Below, piece by piece: positions 1 to 7,372 of a DNA stretch of 13,893 nucleotides. This stretch comes from Anaerolineae bacterium. Its GTDB lineage: Bacteria; Chloroflexota; Anaerolineae; JACIWP01. The position numbers and the translations under genes are program-made. Location of the stretch: the NCBI GenBank assembly GCA_014360855.1, contig JACIWP010000027.1, positions 3,524-17,416 on the forward strand, written 5' to 3'. Every line of letters begins with the position of its first letter. The first letter of the stretch is position 1. Below the pieces are notes generated by a model, which did not search any database, was not told the origin of the DNA, and saw only the letters and a list, made by a program, of their open reading frames with translations.

Positions 1-20
1 CCGCTCTGCGTGAGGGGCAG

Positions 21-92
21 GGCGACGTCGCCAAGTGGCAAGGCAGGGGTCTGCAAAACCCTCATTCGCCGGTTCGAATCCGGCCGTCGCCT
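21..92 (+). tRNA. tRNA-Cys (anticodon GCA)
   Basis: A complete cloverleaf can be folded by eye. The acceptor stem is GGCGACG (21-27) with CGTCGCC (85-91). The D stem is GCC/GGC (30-32, 42-44). The anticodon stem is 46-50 with 58-62, closed by one G-T pair, and its loop CTGCAAA (51-57) puts GCA at 53-55. The T stem is GCCGG/CCGGC (68-72, 80-84) around TTCGAAT. Two features known for bacterial cysteine tRNAs are present: the discriminator base is T (92) and positions 13 and 22 form an A-A mismatch (33, 41). The 3' CCA is not encoded, because CCT follows, so CCA must be added enzymatically. The T-arm is normal and I saw no duplicated tRNA end suggesting an integrated element. Confidence 0.97.
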
Positions 93-99
93 CCTGATG

Positions 100-134
100 G
101 CCGGCAACATCTCCAGGTTGCCGGCGCTTTTATT
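100..134 (+). terminator. Rho-independent terminator of tRNA-Cys
   Basis: GCCGGCAAC (100-108) pairs perfectly with GTTGCCGGC (117-125) around an 8-nt loop. The hairpin is followed by GCTTTTATT, a short T-rich tract. It begins 8 nt after the mature tRNA end, so it most likely ends the tRNA transcript. The T tract is imperfect, so efficiency is uncertain. Confidence 0.8.
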
Positions 135-224
135 GCCCGGCTTCTCCCACTGCCTCCATGCATACCGCCCTGTCCCCAACATGCGCGAGCACCTTTGCCG
201 GCGCACCTCTTTTGCCAGGCCATA

Positions 225-253
225 TTGTCAATTCATGGTACGTGGTTTATAAT
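225..253 (+). promoter_or_regulatory. Sigma70-type promoter for the envelope operon
   Basis: The -35 box TTGTCA (225-230) and the perfect -10 box TATAAT (248-253) are separated by exactly 17 bp. Transcription would begin near 260. This leaves a leader of about 60 nt before the ATG at 322, but only about 10 nt before the ATG at 271, and so favours the later start. It is the best promoter match in the window and lies in the AT-rich gap after the tRNA terminator. Confidence 0.75.
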
Positions 254-321
254 CACATTCGCTACACTTGATGGACCCCAGCAATGGGCCAAAACTTCCA
301 GGTCAGTGGAACCCTGCCCCG

Positions 322-2805
322 ATGATCAAACAGCTCGCGCTCCGGGTCCTTTTGCCCGCGCTGATCGTCAGCGCCGTGATCGCCGGCATTTTCCTGGCCT
401 ACCGCCAGGCCCCTGTGATGCTGGCGGTGATAGATGCGGATACCGGCGCGCCCGTGCCGGCGGCGCGCGTCTCTTTGCCCGCCGGCCTGGAGCGAGTCAC
501 CCTCGCCAACGGGCACGTTCTGGCGCGTCTGCCGCGGGGAGATACCACGCTGGCGGTAGAGGCGGCCGGCTATATCCCGACCCAGACCACCTGCTCCCCG
601 CCCCGCTTCCAATGGAGCGCGTTCCGCTGTGAGGTGCGGTTGGTCCCCTGGCGCCTGAGGGTCCGTCTGACCGACGCGCTGGACCCGACCTACCCCGTGC
701 CGCCGGCCCGGGTCCTGGCGGACAGCCACCCCATGACGCCGTTGGGCAGTGGGGAGTACGCGATCGAGTGGGTAGGACCGCCGGCGCGTGTGACGATAGA
801 GGCGCCGGGCTATCTGCGCTGGGAAGGCGAGGTGTCCGGGGACGCCTATTTCACCGGGGAGCAAGCCCTGGAAATCCCGCTGGAGCCCGTGCGTATCACC
901 GGCCGGGTGAAAGCGGCCGACAGCGGCGAGGCGCTCGCCGGCGCCCGCATCTGGGCCGGCGGCGAGCGGTCCCTCACCGATACGGCCGGAGCGTTCGAGC
1001 TTCTGCGCGTTCCCGTCCCCTTCCAGCTGCGCGTCGAGCGGGCGGGATATCGGCCGTACCGGGGCCCCCTCATTGGGGAGACATGGCTGGAACAGCCCGC
1101 CCCGCTGGAGATATCGCTTCAGCCCATCTGGACGGCCGGCGTCGTCCGCGACGCGGAGACGCAACTGCCGGTCGCCGGCGCAGTGGTGCAGACCCCCGCC
1201 CAGCGCGTCGAAGCGGACAGCAGTGGCGCGTTCCAACTGCGGGCGCTGGAGGCCGGCACCCCCATCACCATCTCGGCGCCGGACTATTTCAGCACCACCC
1301 TGGCCTACGCCGGCCAGGAAACGCTCGCCATCTCTCTACAGCAGATCAAGGTGCCAGCAGTGGTGCGCGACGCGCTGAGCGGCCAGCCCATCGCCGGCGC
1401 GCTCCTGCGCACCGCCGGCCGCACCTTCATGACCGACGAGGAAGGATCCGTCACCGTCATCGGCCTTCTGCCGGGGCAGGAGCTGGAGGCCAGCGCCCCG
1501 CATTATGCGGTTGTGCGCCTGGCATATGCCGGCGGCAACCCGCTGGAGATATGGCTGGCACCCCATACGGTCATCCTGCACGTCGTCGATGCGGACACCG
1601 GCGAACCCATCCCCGGCGTGCGGTTGAAATCGGCCGGGCAGGCCATCCCGCCGGACGGCGCCGGCGCATTCGTGCTGAAAGAATGGAACCCGATGCAGTC
1701 CCTGACGGTGCGCGCCGCCGGCTACGGCAAATTTACCCTGATGCTAAACCCCGAACTGTGGTGTACTGACGAGCGCAGGCCCTGCCTGCGCTCCGCCCAC
1801 ACCGAGGACAGCGAAGCGGTTGCGCTGGAACTGGCCCTGCCGGCGTTCCGCGCCAAGGGCATTTACATCCCCTTCGGCCTGCTGACGCGCCCCGACCGCC
1901 TGCGCGAACTGCTGGAGCTGGTCAGGAGCACCGAGCTGAACGCCGTAGTCATTGACATGAAGAGCGATCGCGGCTTCCTGGGATTCCAGAGCGCCCAGCC
2001 GCTGGCGCAGGAGTTCGGCGCCCTGCGGCGGGACATCGTGGATATCCGGGAATTCCTGCGGGAATGCCGCGAGGCCGGCGTCTACACCATCGCCCGCATC
2101 GTGGTCTTCAAGGACAACCCGCTGGCCCAGGCCCGCCCGGAATGGGCCGCTGTCCGGGCCGACGGCAGTGTCTGGCTGGACCGGGAAGGGCTGGGCTGGG
2201 CCAATCCTTTCCTGCAGGAAGTGCGCGATTACAATATCGCCCTGGCCAAAGAGGTCGCGGAGCTGGGATTCGACGAGATTCAGTTCGACTACCTGCGCTT
2301 TCCCTCGGATGGGGATGTGGGGAGCATCGTCTACGCGCAGGAGAACACATTAGAAACGCGCACTGAGGCCATCCGCACCTTCATGGAGCAGGTCACCGCG
2401 GCCCTGGAGCCGTATGATGTGTTCATCTCCGCCGATGTCTTTGGGCTGACCGTGTGGGTGGCGCCGGACTCGGACATGGGCATCGGCCAGCGCGTCAAGG
2501 ATATCGGGCCGTATCTCGATTACCTGTGTCCGATGATCTATCCCTCGACGTTTGGGCCGGGGAACCTGGGCTATGAGGTCCCGTCCGACTATCCGTACGA
2601 GGTCATCTACCGCAGTGTGATACAGGCCGCCGGCAGACTGCCGGCCCACGTGCGGGTGCGGCCCTGGCTGCAGGCCTACTGGTACACGCTGGAACAGCAG
2701 GCCGCACAGCGCCAGGCGGCCGAGGACGCCGGCGCCTGGGGCTGGTGCTTCTGGAACGCTGGCGGGAAATACCTACCCGAACTGTTCGCGCCGGCCGGCC
2801 CATGA
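322..2805 (+). CDS. Signal-anchored protein: six carboxypeptidase-regulatory-like repeats plus DUF4015 putative glycoside hydrolase
   Basis: The 827-residue protein begins with a hydrophobic signal anchor (about residues 5-26). Six carboxypeptidase-regulatory-like beta-sandwich repeats follow, starting near residues 32, 111, 191, 271, 343 and 417. They share a pattern like DADTGEPIPGVR followed by A-x-G/D-Y. From about residue 505 to the end is a DUF4015-type putative glycoside hydrolase, a predicted TIM barrel, recognised from GIYIPFGLLTRPDRL, VIDMKSDRG (D545), and FDEIQFDYLRFP (D656). Its substrate is unknown; an extracellular or cell-wall polysaccharide is likely. I chose ATG 322 because it begins directly with the signal anchor and fits the promoter. 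An in-frame TTG (268) and ATG (271) would add 17-18 polar residues. No clear Shine-Dalgarno site precedes any of these starts. It is the first gene of a four-gene run. Confidence 0.85.
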   Translation: MIKQLALRVLLPALIVSAVIAGIFLAYRQAPVMLAVIDADTGAPVPAARVSLPAGLERVTLANGHVLARLPRGDTTLAVEAAGYIPTQTTCSPPRFQWSAFRCEVRLVPWRLRVRLTDALDPTYPVPPARVLADSHPMTPLGSGEYAIEWVGPPARVTIEAPGYLRWEGEVSGDAYFTGEQALEIPLEPVRITGRVKAADSGEALAGARIWAGGERSLTDTAGAFELLRVPVPFQLRVERAGYRPYRGPLIGETWLEQPAPLEISLQPIWTAGVVRDAETQLPVAGAVVQTPAQRVEADSSGAFQLRALEAGTPITISAPDYFSTTLAYAGQETLAISLQQIKVPAVVRDALSGQPIAGALLRTAGRTFMTDEEGSVTVIGLLPGQELEASAPHYAVVRLAYAGGNPLEIWLAPHTVILHVVDADTGEPIPGVRLKSAGQAIPPDGAGAFVLKEWNPMQSLTVRAAGYGKFTLMLNPELWCTDERRPCLRSAHTEDSEAVALELALPAFRAKGIYIPFGLLTRPDRLRELLELVRSTELNAVVIDMKSDRGFLGFQSAQPLAQEFGALRRDIVDIREFLRECREAGVYTIARIVVFKDNPLAQARPEWAAVRADGSVWLDREGLGWANPFLQEVRDYNIALAKEVAELGFDEIQFDYLRFPSDGDVGSIVYAQENTLETRTEAIRTFMEQVTAALEPYDVFISADVFGLTVWVAPDSDMGIGQRVKDIGPYLDYLCPMIYPSTFGPGNLGYEVPSDYPYEVIYRSVIQAAGRLPAHVRVRPWLQAYWYTLEQQAAQRQAAEDAGAWGWCFWNAGGKYLPELFAPAGP

Positions 2806-2824
2806 CCATCCCGCCGGCGCGCAT

Positions 2825-2853
2825 TTCCCTTCCAGCGCCCTTCTCGGTATAAT
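2825..2853 (+). promoter_or_regulatory. Promoter for a probably leaderless mRNA of the GT-C gene
   Basis: A perfect TATAAT (2848-2853) lies 6 nt before the ATG at 2860. Initiation 7 nt after the -10 box would fall on the A of the start codon and give a leaderless transcript. A weak -35, TTCCCT (2825-2830), sits 17 bp upstream. No Shine-Dalgarno sequence precedes the ATG, which fits. The exact start point is inferred. Confidence 0.6.
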
Positions 2854-2859
2854 GGCCTC

Positions 2860-4266
2860 ATGAGCCAGAGACGCCTGGACCTGTGGTTGCTCTTTCTCCT
2901 GCTGATGGCCAGGGTGCGCATTGACACCCTGGCGGATATGGTCCTGCCAACCCGCCATCAGGACGTGGCGCGCCTGCCGCTGGTGCAGAGGCTGTTCTCC
3001 CCCCACGCCCAGGAACTGCTCAAAGATTGGCTGACCGACCCCCTGTCGCTGGTGCTCATCAGCATCGCCTTCGCCGGCTTCCTCCTGTATCTCATCGCCG
3101 ACCTGGCACAGGAACGCTGGGGAGAGGCCAGACTGTACCCGGTCAAGCTGGCGCTCATCTGGCTCATCATCGCGGCGACGGTGATCGCCGGCAGTGCCAA
3201 GCTCATCGCCCTGCGCCAGATGAACGGGCCGGCCTCCTACTGCCACGACGGCGGCGTCATCCAGACGGAAGAGGCCGTCAAGCTCTTCCTGGCCGGCCGC
3301 AACCCATACGTCGAGGATTACCTGAACACGCCGCTGGCGGAATGGGGATTGGACCTGCGCTCGGCGCTCTATCACTATCCCTATTTGCCCTGGACCTTCG
3401 TTTTCTCCGCGCCGTTTTACCTGTTGGCCCGGGCGGTGTGGGGATATTTCGACGCGCGCATGGTCTATCTCCTCCTGTTCGTGCTGACCTTGGTGATGAG
3501 CCTGCGGCTGGCGCGCCGGCCCTCGCACCGTCTCCTGCTCGTCATGGCGCTGGGGCTGAACCCCATCATGGGAAGCGATGTGATCTTCGGCCAGAACGAT
3601 ATCTTCGTGCTTTTTTGGATGGTGCTGGCATGGTGGCTCCTGCCGCGAGGGGAGCCGGAGCGCCGGCAGGAATGGCGCTATCTGGCCTCTTCAGCCGCCG
3701 CCGGCCTGGCGCTGGCCTCCAAACCCACCGCCTGGTTCATGCTCCCCTTCCACCTGCTGGCGCTGTGGGAGGTGCACTGGGAGGGCCGGCGCTGGAGCAT
3801 CTCGCCGCGCTGGTGGCGCCGCGCCCTGCCCATGCTGGCGGTCTGCCTGGCGCTGGCCGGCCCGTACTTCGTCTGGTCACCGGTAGCCTTTGTGGACGAC
3901 ATCTGGAGATGGGCCAGCGGCTCCTCTGCCACACCCTATCAGATTCGCGGCTGGGGCTTCGCCAACTTCGTGCTGGCGCTGGGGTTCGTGGAAAGCCGGC
4001 TGAGCTACTTCCCCTTCTGGATACCGCAGTTGCTGACCTGCGCGCCCCTGCTGGTCCTCCTGCTGTGGCGGCAGGTCAAGCAGGCGCACGGCCCGGCCGG
4101 CATCGCCCTGCACACGGCCATCCTGCTGTTCGTCTACGCCTTTTTCTCCCGCTTTTTCAACGAGAACTATGTCGGCTTCATTGCCGCCCTGCTGGCCATC
4201 GGCCTGCTGGCCGAGGACGGGGCGGAGCCGACGCACGCCGCACATGAGGCAGTATCAGGGATATGA
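2860..4266 (+). CDS. Multi-pass membrane GT-C type glycosyltransferase (mannosyltransferase-like)
   Basis: This 468-residue protein has roughly ten hydrophobic segments and the architecture of GT-C enzymes, which move sugars from polyprenyl-phosphate donors on the outer face of the membrane. After the second segment is a large loop (about 122-180) with acidic residues (H129-D130, E137-E138) and the pattern AGRNPY, where GT-C enzymes keep their catalytic acidic residues. QND (245-247) and NENY (434-437) are other polar motifs in membrane-flanking loops, typical of GT87/DUF2029-like relatives. Donor and acceptor cannot be read from sequence. The ATG at 2860 has no Shine-Dalgarno site but lies just after a TATAAT. 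The TGA overlaps the deacetylase ATG (ATGA, 4263-4266), implying translational coupling. Its function is probably the glycosylation of a surface polymer or protein. Confidence 0.8.
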   Translation: MSQRRLDLWLLFLLLMARVRIDTLADMVLPTRHQDVARLPLVQRLFSPHAQELLKDWLTDPLSLVLISIAFAGFLLYLIADLAQERWGEARLYPVKLALIWLIIAATVIAGSAKLIALRQMNGPASYCHDGGVIQTEEAVKLFLAGRNPYVEDYLNTPLAEWGLDLRSALYHYPYLPWTFVFSAPFYLLARAVWGYFDARMVYLLLFVLTLVMSLRLARRPSHRLLLVMALGLNPIMGSDVIFGQNDIFVLFWMVLAWWLLPRGEPERRQEWRYLASSAAAGLALASKPTAWFMLPFHLLALWEVHWEGRRWSISPRWWRRALPMLAVCLALAGPYFVWSPVAFVDDIWRWASGSSATPYQIRGWGFANFVLALGFVESRLSYFPFWIPQLLTCAPLLVLLLWRQVKQAHGPAGIALHTAILLFVYAFFSRFFNENYVGFIAALLAIGLLAEDGAEPTHAAHEAVSGI

Positions 4267-5360
4267 GGGGAGAGCGCGCGGTTCGGGCAGTGCGAAATAT
4301 TAGACGATGGCTAAAGGGCCGGCTGGGATGCCGACCGCTTTCGCCGGCTATCCCGGCGGTGCGCGGCAGTGTCATCGCGGCCGGCATCCTGCTGAGCGCG
4401 GCTCTGCTGGCCGGCGCCGGCCGGCAGGGGCGGGCCAGCTTCCCCCTGCCGTACCTTCTGGCCCCCACCGCCACCCCCACGCCAACGCCGACCATCACCG
4501 CCAGCCCCACCCGCACAGCCACCGCGACCAGAACGCCGACGGTGACCTCCACGCCGACCAGCACGGAGACAGCCACCGCCACGCCGACGCCCACAGCGAC
4601 CTGCACGGCCACACCGACGGCAACTCCCACCAGCACCCCGACGCCCCAGCCCACGCCGGACGGCGTGCATCGCACGGCGCGCGTGCCGATACTGATGTAC
4701 CATCACATCGCGGACCCGCCGGCCGGCGCCAAAGCGGTCGAGCGCGATCTCTCGGTCTCGCCGGCGCGCTTCGAGGAGCAGTTGCGCCACCTGCGCGACG
4801 CCGGCTATCAATCCATCTCCACCGTGGACCTGGTGTACCATCTGACGTTGGGGACGTCCCTGCCGGCGAAACCGGTCATCATCACCTTTGACGACGGCTA
4901 TCGCGATATCTATACCAATGCGTTCCCCCTCCTGCGGGCCTACGGCTTCACGGCGACGGTGTACGTCATTACCGATTTTGTCGATCGCGGCCTGACGCCG
5001 TATCTGACCTGGCCGCAGATCGAGGAAATGTATGCCGCCGGCATAGAGTTCGGCGCGCACAGCCGCGATCACCCCGATCTGCGCCGCAGGTCCTACGACT
5101 TCCTGGTGTGGCAGATCCTGGGGCCGAAGCAGACGCTGGAGGCCCATCTGCCGGCGCCGGTGCGCACCTTCTCCTATCCTTCCGGCGGCTATGACCAGCA
5201 TGTCATAGACGTCCTGCGCTCCGCCCACTATTGGTGCGCGGTGACGGCGGAACAGGGTGCCACCCACTCCAGCGACGGCCTCTTCACCCTGTCGCGCATC
5301 CGGGTGCGGCGCGCCGATACCCTGGAGACATTCCGCAAGAAGCTGGAGCTGGACTGGTAA
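4263..5360 (+). CDS. Polysaccharide deacetylase (NodB/CE4) on a Thr-Pro stalk
   Basis: The 365-residue protein has an Arg-rich N terminus, one hydrophobic segment (about 35-53) and a Thr-rich linker (67-132). A NodB-fold domain from about residue 138 begins VPILMYHHIADPP. The CE4 motifs are intact: TFDDGY (208-213, with D210 the expected base and D211 a metal ligand), HSRDH (H266 and H270, the remaining metal ligands) and RTFSYPSGGYD. It should therefore remove N-acetyl groups from an extracellular polymer such as peptidoglycan or another GlcNAc-containing glycan while tethered to the membrane; which polymer is unknown. The start is the ATG inside the ATGA overlap with the GT-C gene. A GTG at 4290 is a weaker alternative. 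It is followed after 4 nt by rqcH. Confidence 0.9.
   Translation: MRGERAVRAVRNIRRWLKGRLGCRPLSPAIPAVRGSVIAAGILLSAALLAGAGRQGRASFPLPYLLAPTATPTPTPTITASPTRTATATRTPTVTSTPTSTETATATPTPTATCTATPTATPTSTPTPQPTPDGVHRTARVPILMYHHIADPPAGAKAVERDLSVSPARFEEQLRHLRDAGYQSISTVDLVYHLTLGTSLPAKPVIITFDDGYRDIYTNAFPLLRAYGFTATVYVITDFVDRGLTPYLTWPQIEEMYAAGIEFGAHSRDHPDLRRRSYDFLVWQILGPKQTLEAHLPAPVRTFSYPSGGYDQHVIDVLRSAHYWCAVTAEQGATHSSDGLFTLSRIRVRRADTLETFRKKLELDW
4461..4658 (+). repeat. Low-complexity DNA encoding an alternating-Thr linker
   Basis: This stretch encodes residues 67-132 of the deacetylase. Thr occupies nearly every second position (30 of 66 residues), alternating with Pro, Ala and a few Arg, Ser, Val, Ile, Glu and one Cys. 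The DNA is a degenerate 6-nt period built from ACC/ACG/ACA plus CCC/CCG/GCC codons. It acts as an extended stalk between membrane and enzyme and is a candidate O-glycosylation site. Confidence 0.85.
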
Positions 5361-5364
5361 AGCG

Positions 5365-7083
5365 ATGTCCGTGGATGCGCTGGCGCTGAGCGCACTGACC
5401 GAGGAGATACGCGGCTGTCTGCTGGGCGGACGGGTCCAGGATGTGCTGGCCGTGGACGAGCTCAGCGTGGGGCTGGAGGTATACGCCGGCGGCCGCCGGC
5501 ACTATCTTCTGCTCAGCGCCCACCCACAGTGGGCGCGCATCCATATCTCCAGCGTCCAGCTCCGGCGGGGCCTGGAAGCGCCGCCGCCCTTAATACTGCT
5601 CCTGCGCAAGCGTCTGCGGGGCGGCCGGCTGATGGAGGTGACACAGCCGGCTTTCGAGCGCATCGTGCATCTGCGCTTTCGCCATCCCCAGGAGGGCGAG
5701 AGCCTGCTGGTGCTGGAGTGCATGGGCCGGCACAGTAATATCCTCCTGCTGGATACGTCCGGGACCATTCTGGAATGCATCAAACGCATTGGCCCGGAGG
5801 TGAACCGCTACCGTCAGCTCCTGCCCCGCCTGCCGTATGTCCCCCCGCCGGCGCAGGCCAAACTGCCCCCCGACCAGCTCACCGCGCAGGACGCGGCGTC
5901 CATCCTGCAGGGGCGGGCCGGCAGTACGCCGGCGTGGAAAGCGCTGGTGGAATCCATCCAGGGCGTCAGCCCCCTGCTGGCGCGGGAGCTGTGCTTTCGC
6001 GCCTGGGGCAGGGCCGACATCCTCTGTGGGGAAGTGGCGGAGCCGGCCGCGTTCCTCGCATCCTTCTCTGCACTGCTGGCACCCCTTGCCAGCGGGGACT
6101 GGCGGCCGTCGCTGGGCTATGATTCCGCGGCAGAGGACGCGCCGGCAAGCTGTTTCGCGCCCTACCCCTTGACCCACTGCGCTCGCTGGGAGCCGGCCCC
6201 GTCCATCAGCCTGGCGCTGGAGCGCTGGCTGGAGGACGCCCAACAACAGGCGCGCGATCCGTACCGCGCGGCGCGCCAGCGGCTGTGGAAGATGCTGGAG
6301 GATAGCGCAGGCCGGCTGGAGCGCCGGCGGTGCCAGCTCCTCGAGCAGATGGTGCCGCCGGAGGAGATCGAGGCACTGCGCCAGGCCGGCGAATATATCC
6401 TGGCCTTCGGCTGGCAAATGCGCCCCGCGCAGGATACCCTGGAGGTGGAGCTGGGGGAGGGTGAGGTGCGCCGCATCGCGCTGGACCCGGTGCTTTCGCC
6501 GGCGGAGAACGCCGAGCGCTATTTCGAGCGCTACCGCAAGGCCAAGCGTGCGGCAGAAGCCGTGCCGGCGCTTCTCGAGGAAGTGGAAGGGGAGCTGGCT
6601 TTCCTGGAGCAGTTACGCCTGGATGTGGAGCTGGCCGCCAGCCGCGCGGAGCTGGATGCATTAGAGCAAGAGCTGGTGCAGTGGGGGTATGTACCTGCGC
6701 CGGCCAAGAAGCCGCGTGCCAAACCTGCGCCGGCGGCGCCTCTCACCATGGAAGGCCCGGATGGGTTCCAAATACTGGTGGGGCGCAACAGCCGGCAGAA
6801 CGATTACCTGACCTTCACGCTGGCGCGCGGGGATGACCTGTGGTTTCACGCGCGGGGTGTGCCCGGCGCGCACGTGGTACTGCGCACCGCCGGCCGGACG
6901 CCCACGCCGGCCGCCATCCAGCGCGCCGCGGAGCTGGCGGCGTATTATTCCCGCGCGCGGCAGGACACCCAGGTGCTGGTGGACTACACCTTATGCCGGC
7001 ACGTGCGCCGGCGCGCCGGCGGTCGGCCGGGCCAGGTCTACTACCGCAATGAGACGACGATCGCGGTGGCACCGCGGCCCTAG
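5365..7083 (+). CDS. rqcH: RqcH / NFACT family ribosome quality-control factor
   Basis: The 572-residue length matches B. subtilis RqcH closely. RqcH binds stalled 50S-peptidyl-tRNA complexes and recruits tRNA-Ala to add C-terminal Ala tails that mark nascent chains for degradation. The NFACT-N domain is clear: LLLSAHPQWARIHI, LLRKRLRGG, and ECMGRHSNILLLD. A central helical, partly coiled-coil region (about 290-450) follows. The NFACT-R domain has ILVGRNSRQNDYLTF (from 470), WFHARGVPGAHVV (493-505) and a closing GQVYYRNETTIAV. The conserved Asp-Arg of NFACT-N appears as Glu98-Arg99. Older databases call this family fibronectin-binding protein A. I use ATG 5365 because MSVDALALSALTEEI is the family N terminus. 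An in-frame ATG at 5257 would read deep into the deacetylase gene. It lies 4 nt after that gene and converges on the small minus-strand gene. Confidence 0.93.
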   Translation: MSVDALALSALTEEIRGCLLGGRVQDVLAVDELSVGLEVYAGGRRHYLLLSAHPQWARIHISSVQLRRGLEAPPPLILLLRKRLRGGRLMEVTQPAFERIVHLRFRHPQEGESLLVLECMGRHSNILLLDTSGTILECIKRIGPEVNRYRQLLPRLPYVPPPAQAKLPPDQLTAQDAASILQGRAGSTPAWKALVESIQGVSPLLARELCFRAWGRADILCGEVAEPAAFLASFSALLAPLASGDWRPSLGYDSAAEDAPASCFAPYPLTHCARWEPAPSISLALERWLEDAQQQARDPYRAARQRLWKMLEDSAGRLERRRCQLLEQMVPPEEIEALRQAGEYILAFGWQMRPAQDTLEVELGEGEVRRIALDPVLSPAENAERYFERYRKAKRAAEAVPALLEEVEGELAFLEQLRLDVELAASRAELDALEQELVQWGYVPAPAKKPRAKPAPAAPLTMEGPDGFQILVGRNSRQNDYLTFTLARGDDLWFHARGVPGAHVVLRTAGRTPTPAAIQRAAELAAYYSRARQDTQVLVDYTLCRHVRRRAGGRPGQVYYRNETTIAVAPRP

Positions 7084-7089
7084 GGCCGG

Positions 7090-7341
7090 CTACTCCACCT
7101 TAATCTTGGTGACCTTTTTCTCGGCCTTCTCTTCCTCTTCGAACCACTCGATGGCTTTGTCGAGGAGACTGCGCAGGGCCAGGAGCGCCTCCCGGTTGGC
7201 GGCCTTCACATGGGAGCGGAACTCCTGCGGCAGGAAGGCCGCCGATTTGCCCTTCGCCGTGATACCCTCGATGCCTTCCACCAGCCAATCGGTGAAGGAG
7301 AACTCCTCCGGTTTCTTGCGGGTCGTCTCTTTCTCAGCCAT
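7090..7341 (-). CDS. Small highly charged protein of unknown function (83 aa)
   Basis: I do not recognise this protein. It starts with a polar Lys/Glu-rich segment (MAEKETTRKKPEEF). A predicted amphipathic middle follows (DWLVEGIEGITAKGK, then LPQEFRSHVKAANREALLALRSLLDKAIEWF), and it ends in a run of Glu and Lys. No signal peptide, membrane segment or Cys is present, so a soluble cytosolic helical protein is likely. It is very probably a real gene: an exceptionally strong Shine-Dalgarno sequence, AGGAGGTG, sits at 7346-7353 on the minus strand, 4 nt from the ATG. It lies 31 nt downstream of the methyltransferase gene, so the two are probably co-transcribed. Its stop is 6 nt from that of rqcH, and no terminator hairpin is visible between them. 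Confidence 0.8.
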   Translation of the reverse strand: MAEKETTRKKPEEFSFTDWLVEGIEGITAKGKSAAFLPQEFRSHVKAANREALLALRSLLDKAIEWFEEEEKAEKKVTKIKVE

Positions 7342-7345
7342 TTTT

Positions 7346-7353
7346 CACCTCCT
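7346..7353 (-). promoter_or_regulatory. Near-perfect Shine-Dalgarno site of the 83-aa gene
   Basis: Read on the minus strand the sequence is AGGAGGTG, a full complement to the 16S rRNA 3' tail, followed by AAAA and ATG. It fixes the start at 7341 and suggests high expression. Confidence 0.85.
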
Positions 7354-7372
7354 CATGGTGAGGCCATGGCGT

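Noticed and set aside
21..92. tRNA-Cys as an integration site for a mobile element
   Set aside because: No integrase, no repeated tRNA 3' end downstream and no change in base composition were seen; the following genes look like normal chromosome.
268..321. Earlier TTG (268) or ATG (271) start for the DUF4015 protein
   Set aside because: It would put a polar Pro-rich extension before the signal anchor and leave only about 10 nt of leader after the predicted transcription start. It is not excluded, only less likely.
262..1236. Long minus-strand open frame opposite the repeat region of the DUF4015 protein
   Set aside because: It is an antisense shadow in GC-rich DNA. Its translation is Arg/Gly-rich without domains, and the plus strand has clear conserved repeats.
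4461..4658. Short-period repeat that might be a CRISPR array or tandem satellite
   Set aside because: The period is 6 nt and degenerate at third codon positions, and it stays in frame as a Thr-x linker. There are no spacers or conserved repeats.
5257..5364. Upstream in-frame ATG that would extend RqcH by 36 residues
   Set aside because: The extra residues overlap the deacetylase C terminus in another frame, are of low quality, and family members begin at the motif starting at 5365.
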